NCBI RefSeq assembly: GCF_047344985.1
Contig: NZ_CP178861.1
Location: 2,108,001-2,172,000 of the forward strand
From: Bdellovibrio sp047344985
GTDB lineage: Bacteria > Bdellovibrionota > Bdellovibrionia > Bdellovibrionales > Bdellovibrionaceae
Reading direction: 5' to 3'
Length of the DNA stretch: 64,000 nt
The number at the start of each line of letters is the position of its first letter. The first letter of the stretch is position 1. A program made the translations under genes and the position numbers. Below, one piece after another: positions 39,626 to 48,957 of this stretch. The notes under the pieces were generated by a model. The model was given only the letters and a program-made list of their open reading frames with translations, did no database searches and had not been told where the DNA came from.

Positions 39626-42609
39626 ATTCCACCCTCTCTTGATTGCTCGACGACGAAGAATCGAACCATGCGACGCTTACATGTCGTATTTGAGGAGCTT
39701 GTTGTACCTGAACCCGCAACAAGACCGCAGTCGGGATCAACAGTTGTCCATTGGAATGGATCTGCTTTACCGCGAAGACTGATAGCATTGCATGACATGC
39801 GATCCGAAACTTCAATTGCTGAAGGAATTGGATGCCAGATTGGGTCCGCGTTCTTATCGTCACATGAACGGCCCGACTTGGATTTTAGAATTCCCGCATT
39901 ACGCAGTTCAACAGTGGCTTGAGGAGAGTAAATCGAACTCCAGTTAATTCCTGCTTTGATCGCGTCACTATGGATTCTCAATTTGCCGACGATGAACGTT
40001 CCAATGATGCGCAACGGTTTTGATCTTTTCTCAATTTCCAAGTCATCACAAGCCACAAATCCAGTCACAAACTCTGCCGACTCTTGAATCACGCACTTAC
40101 CAACAATAGATCGTAGTTGGAAAGTCGCATTGGCACGAGTTGCATTGGTACTATTCCAAATAAGCTCGTTCAACGCGGGATCCTCCCCTGCTTTGGTATT
40201 TTGAGTTCCGGCAAAATTCCAGGAGATACGTGTACTCGGACTAAAATCAGTATTCCAGCCTGCACCACCGAACGATTGTGAAGTTGCGGCATTACGAGCC
40301 GCCTCACACTGCGCAGCCAAGGCCGTGTAATCCGTATCATCCACATCTGCAGTTATGATCGATGAGTTTGCCTCTTTAGTCGCATAATCAGGACCATCAA
40401 GATATAACTGCGAGTTATTAAATTTAAAATTCAGATAGCCTTTCAAATTTTCATTTGATGGTATGCCATAGAGAGGTTCACTTCTATAAAAGGTTCCATC
40501 ATAGGCCTGAAGTCCCACAACGGGCGCTACTAATTTACCATTTGCATCCAAAAAGCTTTTTGCGTTCGTTACTGTGAAGTCAATATCCAACTTATCGTCT
40601 GCATAGTCCCATTTGGTTTTAACGCGTGAGGTGTCGACCTCAATAACAGGTGGATTGGCTTTTAAATTTAGATACGCGTTGTAGTTTGTTTTTGCCATAT
40701 CCACATCTTTTGAGGCCAAGTTCACGACACTGTCTTGAGCAGGAATTTTGTTATTCACCAAATCAGAGATCTCGGCGTTGAGTTCTTTAATCTTCGCTTC
40801 TAAAGAACTAATAAGTTGAGGATCTTGATAGTCCACGTTATCCGCTGGTTGTTGGGCTGTTGTTGTTCCACCGGTTGTAGTTCCGGATGTGGTCCCAGAT
40901 GTACTTCCACTCTGAGTTGTTTGCGTTGTTTGTGTCGTTTGAGAGCCGGAAGTATCCGTTGTACTTGTGCTTGCGACAGTCCTTTTTGGTTTTGCTTCTT
41001 CTTCAGCCAGTTGAGTTTTCGTTTCATTTAAAAGTCTACGGTCGTCGCTTAACTTTTGATCTAGCGATTTTTGATCTTTCAACGCGGTATTGTATTTTGC
41101 TTCAGCCGTCGTTTTCGCATTCACCAAAGTATTTTCATAAGCAGGCGATCCAACAGGAACGATAACTTTTGCGTAACCATTTCTTGGCAATTGGAAATCG
41201 ACGTATCGTCCCCCAACATAAATCCGAAATTCCATCACAGCGCCGCCGAAATAAATGTCGGATTGATCAATTTGAACTTTTCCATCACCCCACTGAGACG
41301 TATTGATACGTAAGGCGTTCCACTGACGAGAAAATTCATTCCCGTTAGATAGCGTGATTCGGTAATCATACTGCGACATTGTCTCGTTAGTCTTTCTCGC
41401 ACCTAATTTAGATTTCTGAGTTATCGTATCAACTTTGGCTTTACTTAGTGCAAAGTCGATACATTTCTTCATCAGCTCCATGCTTGTAGCTAATGAACCT
41501 GTACTAGTTGAACCAGGACCGTTTTTGAAAACCTCAAGGCCTTTATCAAGACCACCGTCATTTTCGATCCCTTTTAAAAAACCACCAAAAGTTCTGGCGT
41601 CGGCCCAATAACGATCGGCCAAACCACCCATCGAACGAGGAGAATAAACTTCATTATTTCCTTTTTTGACCCAACCGTTACCGAGATAAACCCGCTCAGC
41701 AAAAGTCACCGCACTATATTGCGTATTCCCGTCTACCTGACTCGCTGGTCCGTTATCTTCGGGAAGATAAATATCTTTATTCACAAACACGGGACTATTA
41801 AATACAAGTCCTGGGCTTGATCCCAAATCAGAACGAGATCCAAATTTATGAAGAGAAACACTGCCCGTTTTCGGCGCGAAAGTGTAATCCCAAGGTAAAT
41901 CCAAATGCAGATCTCCTGGGACTAACAACGCAAAAGAACCTACTTCACGTGGGTAGACAACAATTTGGGAATTAATTTCCATCTTCGTTCGGCCGAACGC
42001 TATAGGATCTGACTCTTTAAATTCTTTCAAAGCCACATGAATTTGTAGATATACTTCTCGACCGGCTCTTGGAAGGTAAGGACTGTCATCACGTTGAATA
42101 TCAACAGAGATGAATCCCACCTTCACTGGATTTCCATCAGGCCCCTTAACTGAACGTAAACTGTTTAACACTGGAAAAAGAGGATGGTCCGTCGTGGCCA
42201 CGGTAACGTCGATCAACCGACTGATTTTTGAAAGGCGGATTTCGCTGGGATTTACCGGTCCCACATTTTGATTGGAGGCAATCAAACCTTTGATAAAGTT
42301 TTCCTGCTCCACGGACATCAAGACACGCTCGACGTTTCCGGAGTGCACAAGGTTGCACTTGTCTGGTGTATCGTTCAGGAGCGCATAATCCGGTGTGAAA
42401 CAGTATTTCTGTCTGACCCCGAAAATCACATAGTCCATGGCGCTGTTAAGAGCAAATCGCAGGTTCACCAGGTTCACCGTTGTACCTACTTGCTCTTTCT
42501 GTCCAATCACGTAGTTCGTGAGGAAGTAAAAAGAAGTACTCATCACGGCGGTGGCGGCCAAGATTTGCAACAAAACATTACCTGCTGAGTTACGTACCGA
42601 CTTAAGCAT
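39622..42609 (-). CDS. Very large prepilin-like protein (PilX/GspK position)
   Basis: 995 residues from ATG 42609, with AAGGAAACATTT before it. The N-terminus KSVRNSAGNVLLQILAATAV resembles a prepilin leader with Gln rather than Glu at +5, as in GspK/PilX-type tip subunits. A globular region follows, then a coiled coil (about 520-570), a Thr/Ser/Gly-rich tract (GSQTTQTTQTTQSGSTSGTT region, about 575-620), another coiled coil and a C-terminal domain with cysteine pairs (CVIQ, CDDLE, CGLV, CKRR). The size is several times that of ordinary minor pilins. A tip adhesin role is inferred. Confidence 0.65.
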   Translation of the reverse strand: MLKSVRNSAGNVLLQILAATAVMSTSFYFLTNYVIGQKEQVGTTVNLVNLRFALNSAMDYVIFGVRQKYCFTPDYALLNDTPDKCNLVHSGNVERVLMSVEQENFIKGLIASNQNVGPVNPSEIRLSKISRLIDVTVATTDHPLFPVLNSLRSVKGPDGNPVKVGFISVDIQRDDSPYLPRAGREVYLQIHVALKEFKESDPIAFGRTKMEINSQIVVYPREVGSFALLVPGDLHLDLPWDYTFAPKTGSVSLHKFGSRSDLGSSPGLVFNSPVFVNKDIYLPEDNGPASQVDGNTQYSAVTFAERVYLGNGWVKKGNNEVYSPRSMGGLADRYWADARTFGGFLKGIENDGGLDKGLEVFKNGPGSTSTGSLATSMELMKKCIDFALSKAKVDTITQKSKLGARKTNETMSQYDYRITLSNGNEFSRQWNALRINTSQWGDGKVQIDQSDIYFGGAVMEFRIYVGGRYVDFQLPRNGYAKVIVPVGSPAYENTLVNAKTTAEAKYNTALKDQKSLDQKLSDDRRLLNETKTQLAEEEAKPKRTVASTSTTDTSGSQTTQTTQTTQSGSTSGTTSGTTTGGTTTAQQPADNVDYQDPQLISSLEAKIKELNAEISDLVNNKIPAQDSVVNLASKDVDMAKTNYNAYLNLKANPPVIEVDTSRVKTKWDYADDKLDIDFTVTNAKSFLDANGKLVAPVVGLQAYDGTFYRSEPLYGIPSNENLKGYLNFKFNNSQLYLDGPDYATKEANSSIITADVDDTDYTALAAQCEAARNAATSQSFGGAGWNTDFSPSTRISWNFAGTQNTKAGEDPALNELIWNSTNATRANATFQLRSIVGKCVIQESAEFVTGFVACDDLEIEKRSKPLRIIGTFIVGKLRIHSDAIKAGINWSSIYSPQATVELRNAGILKSKSGRSCDDKNADPIWHPIPSAIEVSDRMSCNAISLRGKADPFQWTTVDPDCGLVAGSGTTSSSNTTCKRRMVRFFVVEQSREGGI

Positions 42610-42785
42610 AAATGTTTCCTTACTTTTTCCTACCTCTGTTATCGGCAAAATCTTGCAAAAACTTATACTTATGCGAGCAACTAAATAAATTGAAATGGAA
42701 GGGCGTCTCGTTTCGAGATAACTCTCAAAACGAAACGTTTAAAAATCTTAGACCGAGATGAAAAAGAGAATTTACTTGAAAAAAA

Positions 42786-43715
42786 CTATTCGTGTTCGGG
42801 ATCCACGCATGAAGCGCCGGAAACTTCCGTTTCGATTGTCGCCTCGACGATCCCAAAATTTTTAACCAGATTTTTTATCTGGACTTTCACTGTTTCCATA
42901 TCTGAGACAGTCGCGGAGGAACCCAAAACAACGTGCGCTGTATAGATATGACTTTCACCATCTAAAGACCACAGATGACCATGATGAATGTCGACTACAT
43001 TTTCAAGCTTACGGATTGCCTCTTCCACTTCACTGACCTGAATCTGTGTCGGAGAGGCCATGAGGAACACCTTTAAAGCCTCACGCAGATTTCTAAAGAC
43101 GTTGAACATAATCCACAAGGCCAAGGCAATGGCCATTCCCGCATCAAGCTGCGGAATATGGAAGAACTTCATCGCAATCGCACCGACTAAAACCAACGCC
43201 CATCCGATCACATCTTCAAGCATGTGCCACATGAGCATCTTTTCATTCAGCGACTCCCCTTTGGAAACCCGGAAAGCGGCAAAGCCATTCACTGCGACAC
43301 CTAAGATCGCAAGCAGAATCATCCCATCAGCATGAGGCTGTTGTGGCGTCATCAAGCGCGGCACGGCTTCCATTAAAATAAAAATGGAACCAACAACCAA
43401 AATCACACCTGTGATCACAGCGCCTAAAGTGGAAAAACGACGGTACCCGTATGAAAAGCTGCCGTCACTTTTTCTATGAGAAAATTTCTCTAGAAAAATC
43501 GCAAGCCCCATTGCCAATGCGTCTCCGAAATCGTGAAGAGCATCACTTAAAATCGCCACACTGTTCGTAAGAACTCCGCCGACAAGCTCGATGCATGCAA
43601 AACCAAAATTCAACGCCAAAGCGAGCTTCATGCGACCCACAACGGCATGGGAATGATGATGGTGATGTCCATGAGAGTGCGAATGGTGGTGGTGATGACC
43701 TTTAGATTCAGACAT
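42786..43715 (-). CDS. Cation diffusion facilitator (Zn/Co-type efflux)
   Basis: 309 residues. A His-rich N-terminal tail (GHHHHHSHSHGHHHHHSHAV) precedes six membrane helices. The metal site is in SDALHDFGDALAMG (helix 2) and HMLEDVIGWALVLVG (helix 5), the HxxxD/HxxxD pattern of zinc-selective proteins such as CzcD/ZitB. A cytoplasmic C-terminal domain (VVDIHHGHLWSLDGESHIYT) senses metal. It exports Zn2+ or similar in exchange for protons. Confidence 0.92.
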   Translation of the reverse strand: MSESKGHHHHHSHSHGHHHHHSHAVVGRMKLALALNFGFACIELVGGVLTNSVAILSDALHDFGDALAMGLAIFLEKFSHRKSDGSFSYGYRRFSTLGAVITGVILVVGSIFILMEAVPRLMTPQQPHADGMILLAILGVAVNGFAAFRVSKGESLNEKMLMWHMLEDVIGWALVLVGAIAMKFFHIPQLDAGMAIALALWIMFNVFRNLREALKVFLMASPTQIQVSEVEEAIRKLENVVDIHHGHLWSLDGESHIYTAHVVLGSSATVSDMETVKVQIKNLVKNFGIVEATIETEVSGASCVDPEHE

Positions 43716-43773
43716 AGTTCATTTAAGTCTTTTCTAGCCTGAGAAGTCAATCTGTGATAGTTGGTTAATCACT

Positions 43774-44688
43774 ATGACAAAGCCTCAATACAAGAAACTT
43801 GCATTTAGCCTTCTTATTTACACACTTCTAGTCATTTTGTGGGGAGCCTGGGTTCGCATTTCTCACTCGGGCGACGGCTGCGGAGACACGTGGCCTCTCT
43901 GTCATGGTCAATTGATTCCCGAAGCGCAACGAGGCAAGACATGGGTGGAATATGCTCATAGGCTCATGTCTGGCATTTACGGTTTTGTTGTGATTTATTT
44001 TTGGTGGATGGCTCGCAAAGTTTATCCGAAGGGACACTTTGTAAGAAAAGCTGCTTTAGCGACTTTGATTTTCATGATCACAGAAGCTCTTCTTGGGGCA
44101 AAGCTTGTTCTTTTCAAACTTGTTACTACAAACGACACTCCTTACAGAGCGTTTGTGATGGCCCTTCATCAAGTGAACTCCTTCATGCTTACAGGCGCTG
44201 CGGCGCTCGCTTTTGCGGGGGCCACAATCACCAAAGACCTTCCCCCTCCAAACAAAGAGGACCGTCGCTACAGACTTCTTCCGTGGATCATCGTCATCAT
44301 TGGAATTACAGGCGCCTGGGCTTCCCTTTCAAATTCACTTTTCCCGACGGAAAATCTGCTGGAAGGATTTTTTGCTGACTTCTCAACCGAGTCTCACTTC
44401 TTAGTGCGATTGCGTGGACTTCATCCTCTTTTTGCCTTGCTTGGCGGAGGCAGCCTTGCTTTGTTCTTCTGGGTGAAGGCACAAACTGCGGAATCGCTTT
44501 TATTAGAACGCCGCTCGTACCAAATGAGCTTAGCTCTAGTCACAGCGATTATTTTTGGAATCATGACTTTGATTCTTCATGCGCCTGTGTGGATGAAGAT
44601 TGTGCACTTGGCATTGGCGCACACGATTTGGGTGATTTTACTTCAGTGGGTCTTTTTTGCGCGCAGTGAGCGAGTTGAACTTAAGTAG
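43774..44688 (+). CDS. ctaA: Heme A synthase CtaA/COX15-like
   Basis: 304 residues with eight hydrophobic helices. The first-half signature WGAWVRISHSGDGCGDTWPL followed by WVEYAHRLMSGIYGF, and HQVNSF in the middle, give the heme-ligand histidines; the second half has LVRLRGLHPLF and MKIVHLALAHTIW. It oxidises the heme O methyl group to make heme A for cytochrome oxidase. No cox or ctaB genes are adjacent. Its end overlaps the convergent Lon-N gene by 8 bases. Confidence 0.85.
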   Translation: MTKPQYKKLAFSLLIYTLLVILWGAWVRISHSGDGCGDTWPLCHGQLIPEAQRGKTWVEYAHRLMSGIYGFVVIYFWWMARKVYPKGHFVRKAALATLIFMITEALLGAKLVLFKLVTTNDTPYRAFVMALHQVNSFMLTGAAALAFAGATITKDLPPPNKEDRRYRLLPWIIVIIGITGAWASLSNSLFPTENLLEGFFADFSTESHFLVRLRGLHPLFALLGGGSLALFFWVKAQTAESLLLERRSYQMSLALVTAIIFGIMTLILHAPVWMKIVHLALAHTIWVILLQWVFFARSERVELK

Positions 44689-45298
44689 TCAACTCGTTGG
44701 ATTCCATCAAACGATGAAGGAAATGAACTTTTTCATTGATATCGTCGTACTCTAAAACCATCTGCTGCAGGTCGTAGTCACGCACCAGATACGAAGCGAA
44801 ACTTCCGACAATCTCTTCGGGCTGAATCATATTTCGCATAAACAGATCTCTTTGCGCAGGATCTGGAATGTGCGTATGAATCCATCGAGTCAAAATTTTA
44901 TGTAAAGAATTAAGCTCGCCGCGAAGTTCTGGCTCAAGAATGGTTTTTTCAGGAATGATTTGACCTTCGCAAATAATATACGGAGTTCCACGATCAAGGA
45001 CCTTACCCAGTCGTAACTTGCCTTGCCCTTGCAAAAAGATCAAAAGAGTTCCGTTCAATCTTTCCTCGACGATTTGTGCGTAACCGTAACCCGCGACCTC
45101 CCGAACAAAAGGAACTTTCTCGCCGGGACGAACCGACGAGACCTTGGACGGGTCTTCGATGAAACCCACAGCAATGGGCGTCTGAGTTTCTACGGCTTCT
45201 TTGATCATGGAAAGATAACGAGGCTCAAAAATATTGAGAGGCTTTGTTGTTCGTGGGAACAAAGTCACGTTAACTAGAGGAAAAAGAAAGACTTCCAT
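44681..45298 (-). CDS. Lon N-terminal-domain (PUA-like) protein
   Basis: 205 residues from ATG 45298, with GAGGAGTCTTG in front. The Lon substrate-recognition domain is seen in VFLFPLVNVTLFPRTTKPLN, IFEPRYLSMIKEAVETQTPI, RLNGTLLIFLQGQGKLRLG. No AAA or protease domain follows, so this is a stand-alone member; a role in presenting substrates is often assumed but not proven. Confidence 0.88.
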   Translation of the reverse strand: MEVFLFPLVNVTLFPRTTKPLNIFEPRYLSMIKEAVETQTPIAVGFIEDPSKVSSVRPGEKVPFVREVAGYGYAQIVEERLNGTLLIFLQGQGKLRLGKVLDRGTPYIICEGQIIPEKTILEPELRGELNSLHKILTRWIHTHIPDPAQRDLFMRNMIQPEEIVGSFASYLVRDYDLQQMVLEYDDINEKVHFLHRLMESNELTT

Positions 45299-45376
45299 GC
45301 GAACAAGACTCCTCAACTTGAATCTCTATTATAAAGACTGTAATCTTTAAATGCTATGGAAAAGGTGGACCTGAAG

Positions 45377-45766
45377 ATGAGAAACGTAGTCTTTTTTGAT
45401 GGTGTCTGTCACCTTTGCAATGGTTTTGTCGATGCTGTTATCAGTCGCGACAAGAATCACACTTTGCTGTTTGCACCACTTCAAGGAACAACGGCGGAAG
45501 AACTTTTACCCTCTGAAGACCGTGTTAAACTTGATACAGTGATCTACTTTGAGGCAGGCAAGATTTATCACAGGTCCGCTGCGATCTTAAAAATCCTCAC
45601 AAAATTAGGCGGCCTTTACAAGATCCTTTCGATCGCATGGATTATACCAGGTCCAGTGCGTGACATGATTTATAATTGGGTCGCAAGAAACAGATACGCC
45701 TGGTTTGGCAAACGCGAGTTTTGTCGTCTCCCCACCAAAGAGGAACGCTCTTACTTACTAGACTGA
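45377..45766 (+). CDS. DCC-family (DUF393) thiol-disulfide oxidoreductase-like protein
   Basis: 129 residues from ATG 45377 (AAGGTGGACCTGAAG before it), an alternative ATG at 45356 lacks a site. The family opening VVFFDGVCHLCNGFVDAVIS gives the DGVCxLC motif; SAAILKILTKLGG and YNWVARNRYAWFG complete the pattern. The CxxC suggests redox activity; substrates are unknown. It converges on the Nudix gene with a 16-base overlap. Confidence 0.88.
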   Translation: MRNVVFFDGVCHLCNGFVDAVISRDKNHTLLFAPLQGTTAEELLPSEDRVKLDTVIYFEAGKIYHRSAAILKILTKLGGLYKILSIAWIIPGPVRDMIYNWVARNRYAWFGKREFCRLPTKEERSYLLD

Positions 45767-46161
45767 AGAATCTGCGCCACAAACGGCCGATCCGCTTCGG
45801 ACAATTCCTCAGTCACAATTTCTTCCGGCAAGCACCACTTAAACGCATCATGCTCTAAGAGCTTTAACGTCCCGTCATCCGTTTCGGCCCAATAGACTTT
45901 CAAACGGATGAGCTTCGTCGGATAAGCAAAATCCCCTTCCCCTAAGAAATCTCCCACTCGGATAGAGACTGAAAGCTCCTCTTCTATTTCACGAAGCAAG
46001 GCCTGCTCAGGCGACTCGCCTTTTTCAACTTTTCCTCCGGGAAACTCCCAGAAGCCCGCACCACTTTGCCCGGGCCCTCGACGCACAATCAAAATTCTTT
46101 TTTCTGGGTCGGCGTACCTTCTGATGAGGGCCGCAACAACCACGACAGGTTCGTTTCGCAT
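45751..46161 (-). CDS. Nudix hydrolase, MutT-like
   Basis: 136 residues. The Nudix box is GGKVEKGESPEQALLREIEE followed by ELSV, with the metal-binding Glu residues intact; the usual Gly near the end of the box is replaced. The opening VVVVAALIRR and the C-terminal HDAFKWCLPEEI resemble MutT/8-oxo-dGTPase members. It cleaves nucleoside diphosphate-linked substrates, possibly oxidised dGTP. Confidence 0.88.
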   Translation of the reverse strand: MRNEPVVVVAALIRRYADPEKRILIVRRGPGQSGAGFWEFPGGKVEKGESPEQALLREIEEELSVSIRVGDFLGEGDFAYPTKLIRLKVYWAETDDGTLKLLEHDAFKWCLPEEIVTEELSEADRPFVAQILQSSK

Positions 46162-46223
46162 AGACCTAAGTATATAGCTGTCTTTTGTCTTTTTAGAAGG
46201 AATGTTTTACTCTATTTGTCAGT

Positions 46224-46970
46224 ATGTTTTCCTATCAGCAGACACTTTCACATTATAGTAAATCCAACGTTGCAATCTGGCTTTCCATGGCCTTTCAAGC
46301 TGGCGCCATCAACACCGGAGGTTATCTCTCCTGTCACCGCTTTGTCTCTCACGTCACGGGTTTTGGAACTCTTGTCGGCGCAGAGGCTGCGAGTGGAAAA
46401 ATCACTCCCGCATTGGGAATGATGGCTGTGCCGGGATTTTTTATCGGAGGCACAATGCTCTCGGCCTTCTTAGTAGATCGCCGGATTCAGACGGGTCGGC
46501 GTCCTCTTTATCCCGTGGTGCTATTTTTAATTTTATCACTGACTTTATCCGTAACGATCGCGGGAAAACTTGGATATTTCGGAGAATTTGGAGCACCCAT
46601 TGTCGCAAAAGATTATCTCTTGCTGGCGGCCCTGTGCTTAGCATGTGGAATTCAAAATGGCACGGTGACCTCCGCTTTCGGAGCGATCATTCGCACGACA
46701 CACCTAACGGGCATCACCACTGATTTGGGAATCGGCGTTGTGCGCATTCTCACCGGCACACATAAAATTCAGCCGCGCACGAATGAAATTCGCGCCAACT
46801 GGATGAGAGCTGGTATCATCACCTTCTTCATGTTGGGCTCCTTTCTTTCGGCCTACGTTTATCTTCACGCAGAGTATTGGGGCTTCCTAATCCCCTGCGG
46901 TATTGCTACAATCCTCTTCTTTTGGAGTTTAGTTCACTTCTTCGGCGGCAGAACGGATAAAACATCATGA
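46224..46970 (+). CDS. YoaK/DUF1275-family membrane protein
   Basis: 248 residues with about six hydrophobic segments. AINTGGYLSCHRFVSHVTGF near the start and CLACGIQNGTVTSAFGAIIR, TTHLTGITTDLG in the second half are the DUF1275 signatures. Probably a transporter-like protein of unknown substrate. Its stop overlaps the start of the Na/Pi cotransporter gene (ATGA), so they form an operon. Confidence 0.85.
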   Translation: MFSYQQTLSHYSKSNVAIWLSMAFQAGAINTGGYLSCHRFVSHVTGFGTLVGAEAASGKITPALGMMAVPGFFIGGTMLSAFLVDRRIQTGRRPLYPVVLFLILSLTLSVTIAGKLGYFGEFGAPIVAKDYLLLAALCLACGIQNGTVTSAFGAIIRTTHLTGITTDLGIGVVRILTGTHKIQPRTNEIRANWMRAGIITFFMLGSFLSAYVYLHAEYWGFLIPCGIATILFFWSLVHFFGGRTDKTS

Positions 46971-48571
46971 TCGACACCCATAATTCCTATTTCATTATTC
47001 TTGTCAGCGGAGTCGCGCTGTTTTTGTATGGAATGGGATTGGCTTCATCCTCTCTTGAAAAGTTGATGGCCGGAAAAATCACATCTCTTTTAAATCGTCT
47101 TTCACAAAGTAAATTTCTTGCGATCTTAACAGGCGTTGTTCTGACAACTCTGATGCAAAGTTCTGGGGCCGTGACATCAATGCTTGTGGGCTTGGGCTCT
47201 GCGCGTGTGATCAATCTTCGCCAGGTGATGGGTGTGATCATTGGAACGGCGATTGGTACAACACTGACAGTCCAATTCATCTCTTTGGATTTAGGTCAAT
47301 ATGCTTTGCCTGTGTTCGCTATCGCGTTTGCGTTTTACTTTAAAGCCAAGAAGACTGTTTTCAAAAATCTGTCTTTAGTTTTCATGGGCTTTGGCCTTTT
47401 GTTTTTGGGTTTAAACCTGATCTCCGTCTCTTCACATCACTTTGCTGAAAATCCTATGCTCACCGATCTTTTCCAAAGTGTTCGTGAGAATCCGGGCTAC
47501 TCGCTTTTGATCTCTATTATTTTCTGCGCCTTTGTTCAAAGCAGTGCCGTGACTATTGGTCTTGCGATGAGTTTAGCAACGGTGAAAGCGATTACTTTCT
47601 ACGATGCGATGTTGTGGGTTTATGGCGCTAATATCGGAACGACCTCAGTCGCTTTGATTGCGGCGGCAGGCGGTAACTACGTCGGACGCCAGGTGGCTTG
47701 GGCGCATTTCTTTTACAAAACTATCAGCGTCGTGATTTTTTATCCGTTCACTCAGCTCTTTATTGATTTCTTAACGACCTTCGATACGACATTGTCACGC
47801 TCTATCGCCAATGCGCATTTGATCTTTAACGTTCTCTCGGCTGTGCTTTTCTACCCATTTATCAACAAAGGGGCTGAGATGATTGAAAAGATGTTCCCGA
47901 AAGCTGCTTCTGAAGAGTTCGGAACGGAGTTTGTGAATCTCAATAACTATCAAAGCTCCGCCCTGGCGATTTCTTATGCTAATCGCGAAATCATGCGTAC
48001 AGCGGATATCGTTCTAGGAATGATCAAAGATTCTATTCGTCTGTTTGAAACAAACGATCCCAAAGACTTTGATTCCATTAAAGATCGCGATAACAAAATC
48101 GACTTCCTTTATCGCGAAACCAAAATGTTTTTATTGGATCACGCGAATAAATCAAATACCGTCGTTCATCAAAATGTGATGAATATGATCATGTTCTTAA
48201 GTGACTTAGAAAGAGCTGCCGACGCTATTGACATCAATATCCTCGCCTTGGCGATTAAAAAGAATGCTCTAAAACTTGAATTCTCCGATGAAGGCTGGAC
48301 TGAAATTCGTAAAATGCACGAGCAAGTCGTTAAAGTCGCAGCCATGGCTATCAATGCTTACCAAAACAAGGAACTTTGCGAAGAAGCCATTCAGTTAAAA
48401 CGTGACCTTGCCAAAACAGAGATTACTCTGCGCGAGAATCATATCAGCCGTCTCAACCGTGGCATTAACACTTCCATCAACACCAGCTCCATTCACTTGG
48501 ATCTACTGAGTGAATACCGCCGTATTGCAAGTCTGCTTTGCAATCACGCTTACAATTCGAGGTCTACATAA
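46967..48571 (+). CDS. Na+/phosphate cotransporter family protein with PhoU-like tail
   Basis: 534 residues. Two inverted transport repeats carry LMQSSGAVTSMLVGLGSA and FVQSSAVTIGLAMSLATVKA, the QSS motifs of NptA/YjbB proteins. After eight or so helices, residues ~310-534 are helical and PhoU-like (ELERAADAIDINILALAIK, DKIDFLYRETKMFLLDH). It imports phosphate with Na+ or exports it. The TAA overlaps the next ATG. Confidence 0.9.
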   Translation: MIDTHNSYFIILVSGVALFLYGMGLASSSLEKLMAGKITSLLNRLSQSKFLAILTGVVLTTLMQSSGAVTSMLVGLGSARVINLRQVMGVIIGTAIGTTLTVQFISLDLGQYALPVFAIAFAFYFKAKKTVFKNLSLVFMGFGLLFLGLNLISVSSHHFAENPMLTDLFQSVRENPGYSLLISIIFCAFVQSSAVTIGLAMSLATVKAITFYDAMLWVYGANIGTTSVALIAAAGGNYVGRQVAWAHFFYKTISVVIFYPFTQLFIDFLTTFDTTLSRSIANAHLIFNVLSAVLFYPFINKGAEMIEKMFPKAASEEFGTEFVNLNNYQSSALAISYANREIMRTADIVLGMIKDSIRLFETNDPKDFDSIKDRDNKIDFLYRETKMFLLDHANKSNTVVHQNVMNMIMFLSDLERAADAIDINILALAIKKNALKLEFSDEGWTEIRKMHEQVVKVAAMAINAYQNKELCEEAIQLKRDLAKTEITLRENHISRLNRGINTSINTSSIHLDLLSEYRRIASLLCNHAYNSRST

Positions 48572-48912
48572 TGTCTACATTTACACCTATCGGCCTGCTA
48601 TTTCTTTCGAATATTTTTATGACTTTTGCCTGGTACGGGCATTTAAAGTCTCTTCGTGAGTCAGCTCTGTGGGTGGCAATCCTTATAAGCTGGGGCATCG
48701 CCTTTTTTGAATACCTTTTACAGGTGCCAGCCAACCGAATGGGCTATGGCCAGTTCACGCTTCCTCAGCTTAAAATCATCCAGGAAGTGATCACCATGGT
48801 AGTCTTTGCCGGGTTTTCAGTTCTCTATATGAAACAATCATTGAAGCTGGATTTCCTTTGGGCGGGCCTATGCCTTATTGGCGCCGTTTATTTTATTTTT
48901 AGGTCTGCTTAG
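48571..48912 (+). CDS. DUF486/DMT-family small membrane protein
   Basis: 113 residues from ATG 48571, overlapping the upstream TAA by one base (TAATG). Four helices with the family motifs SNIFMTFAWYGHLK, ISWGIAFFEYLLQVPANRMG and FTLPQLKIIQEVITMVVFAG identify DUF486. Its role is unknown; it is the third gene of the 46224-48912 operon. Confidence 0.88.
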   Translation: MSTFTPIGLLFLSNIFMTFAWYGHLKSLRESALWVAILISWGIAFFEYLLQVPANRMGYGQFTLPQLKIIQEVITMVVFAGFSVLYMKQSLKLDFLWAGLCLIGAVYFIFRSA

Positions 48913-48957
48913 AAAAAATTCGCTCTTTTATCTCATTTCAAGATATAATGAACACAT

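Noticed and set aside
40816..41031. Cys-rich plus-strand ORF opposite the Thr/Ser tract
   Set aside because: Antisense of the low-complexity Thr/Ser coding of the 995-residue protein.
42700..42745. CGTTTCG inverted repeats downstream of the cation efflux gene
   Set aside because: Several short overlapping repeats without one clear stem; may help termination, but too weak to list.
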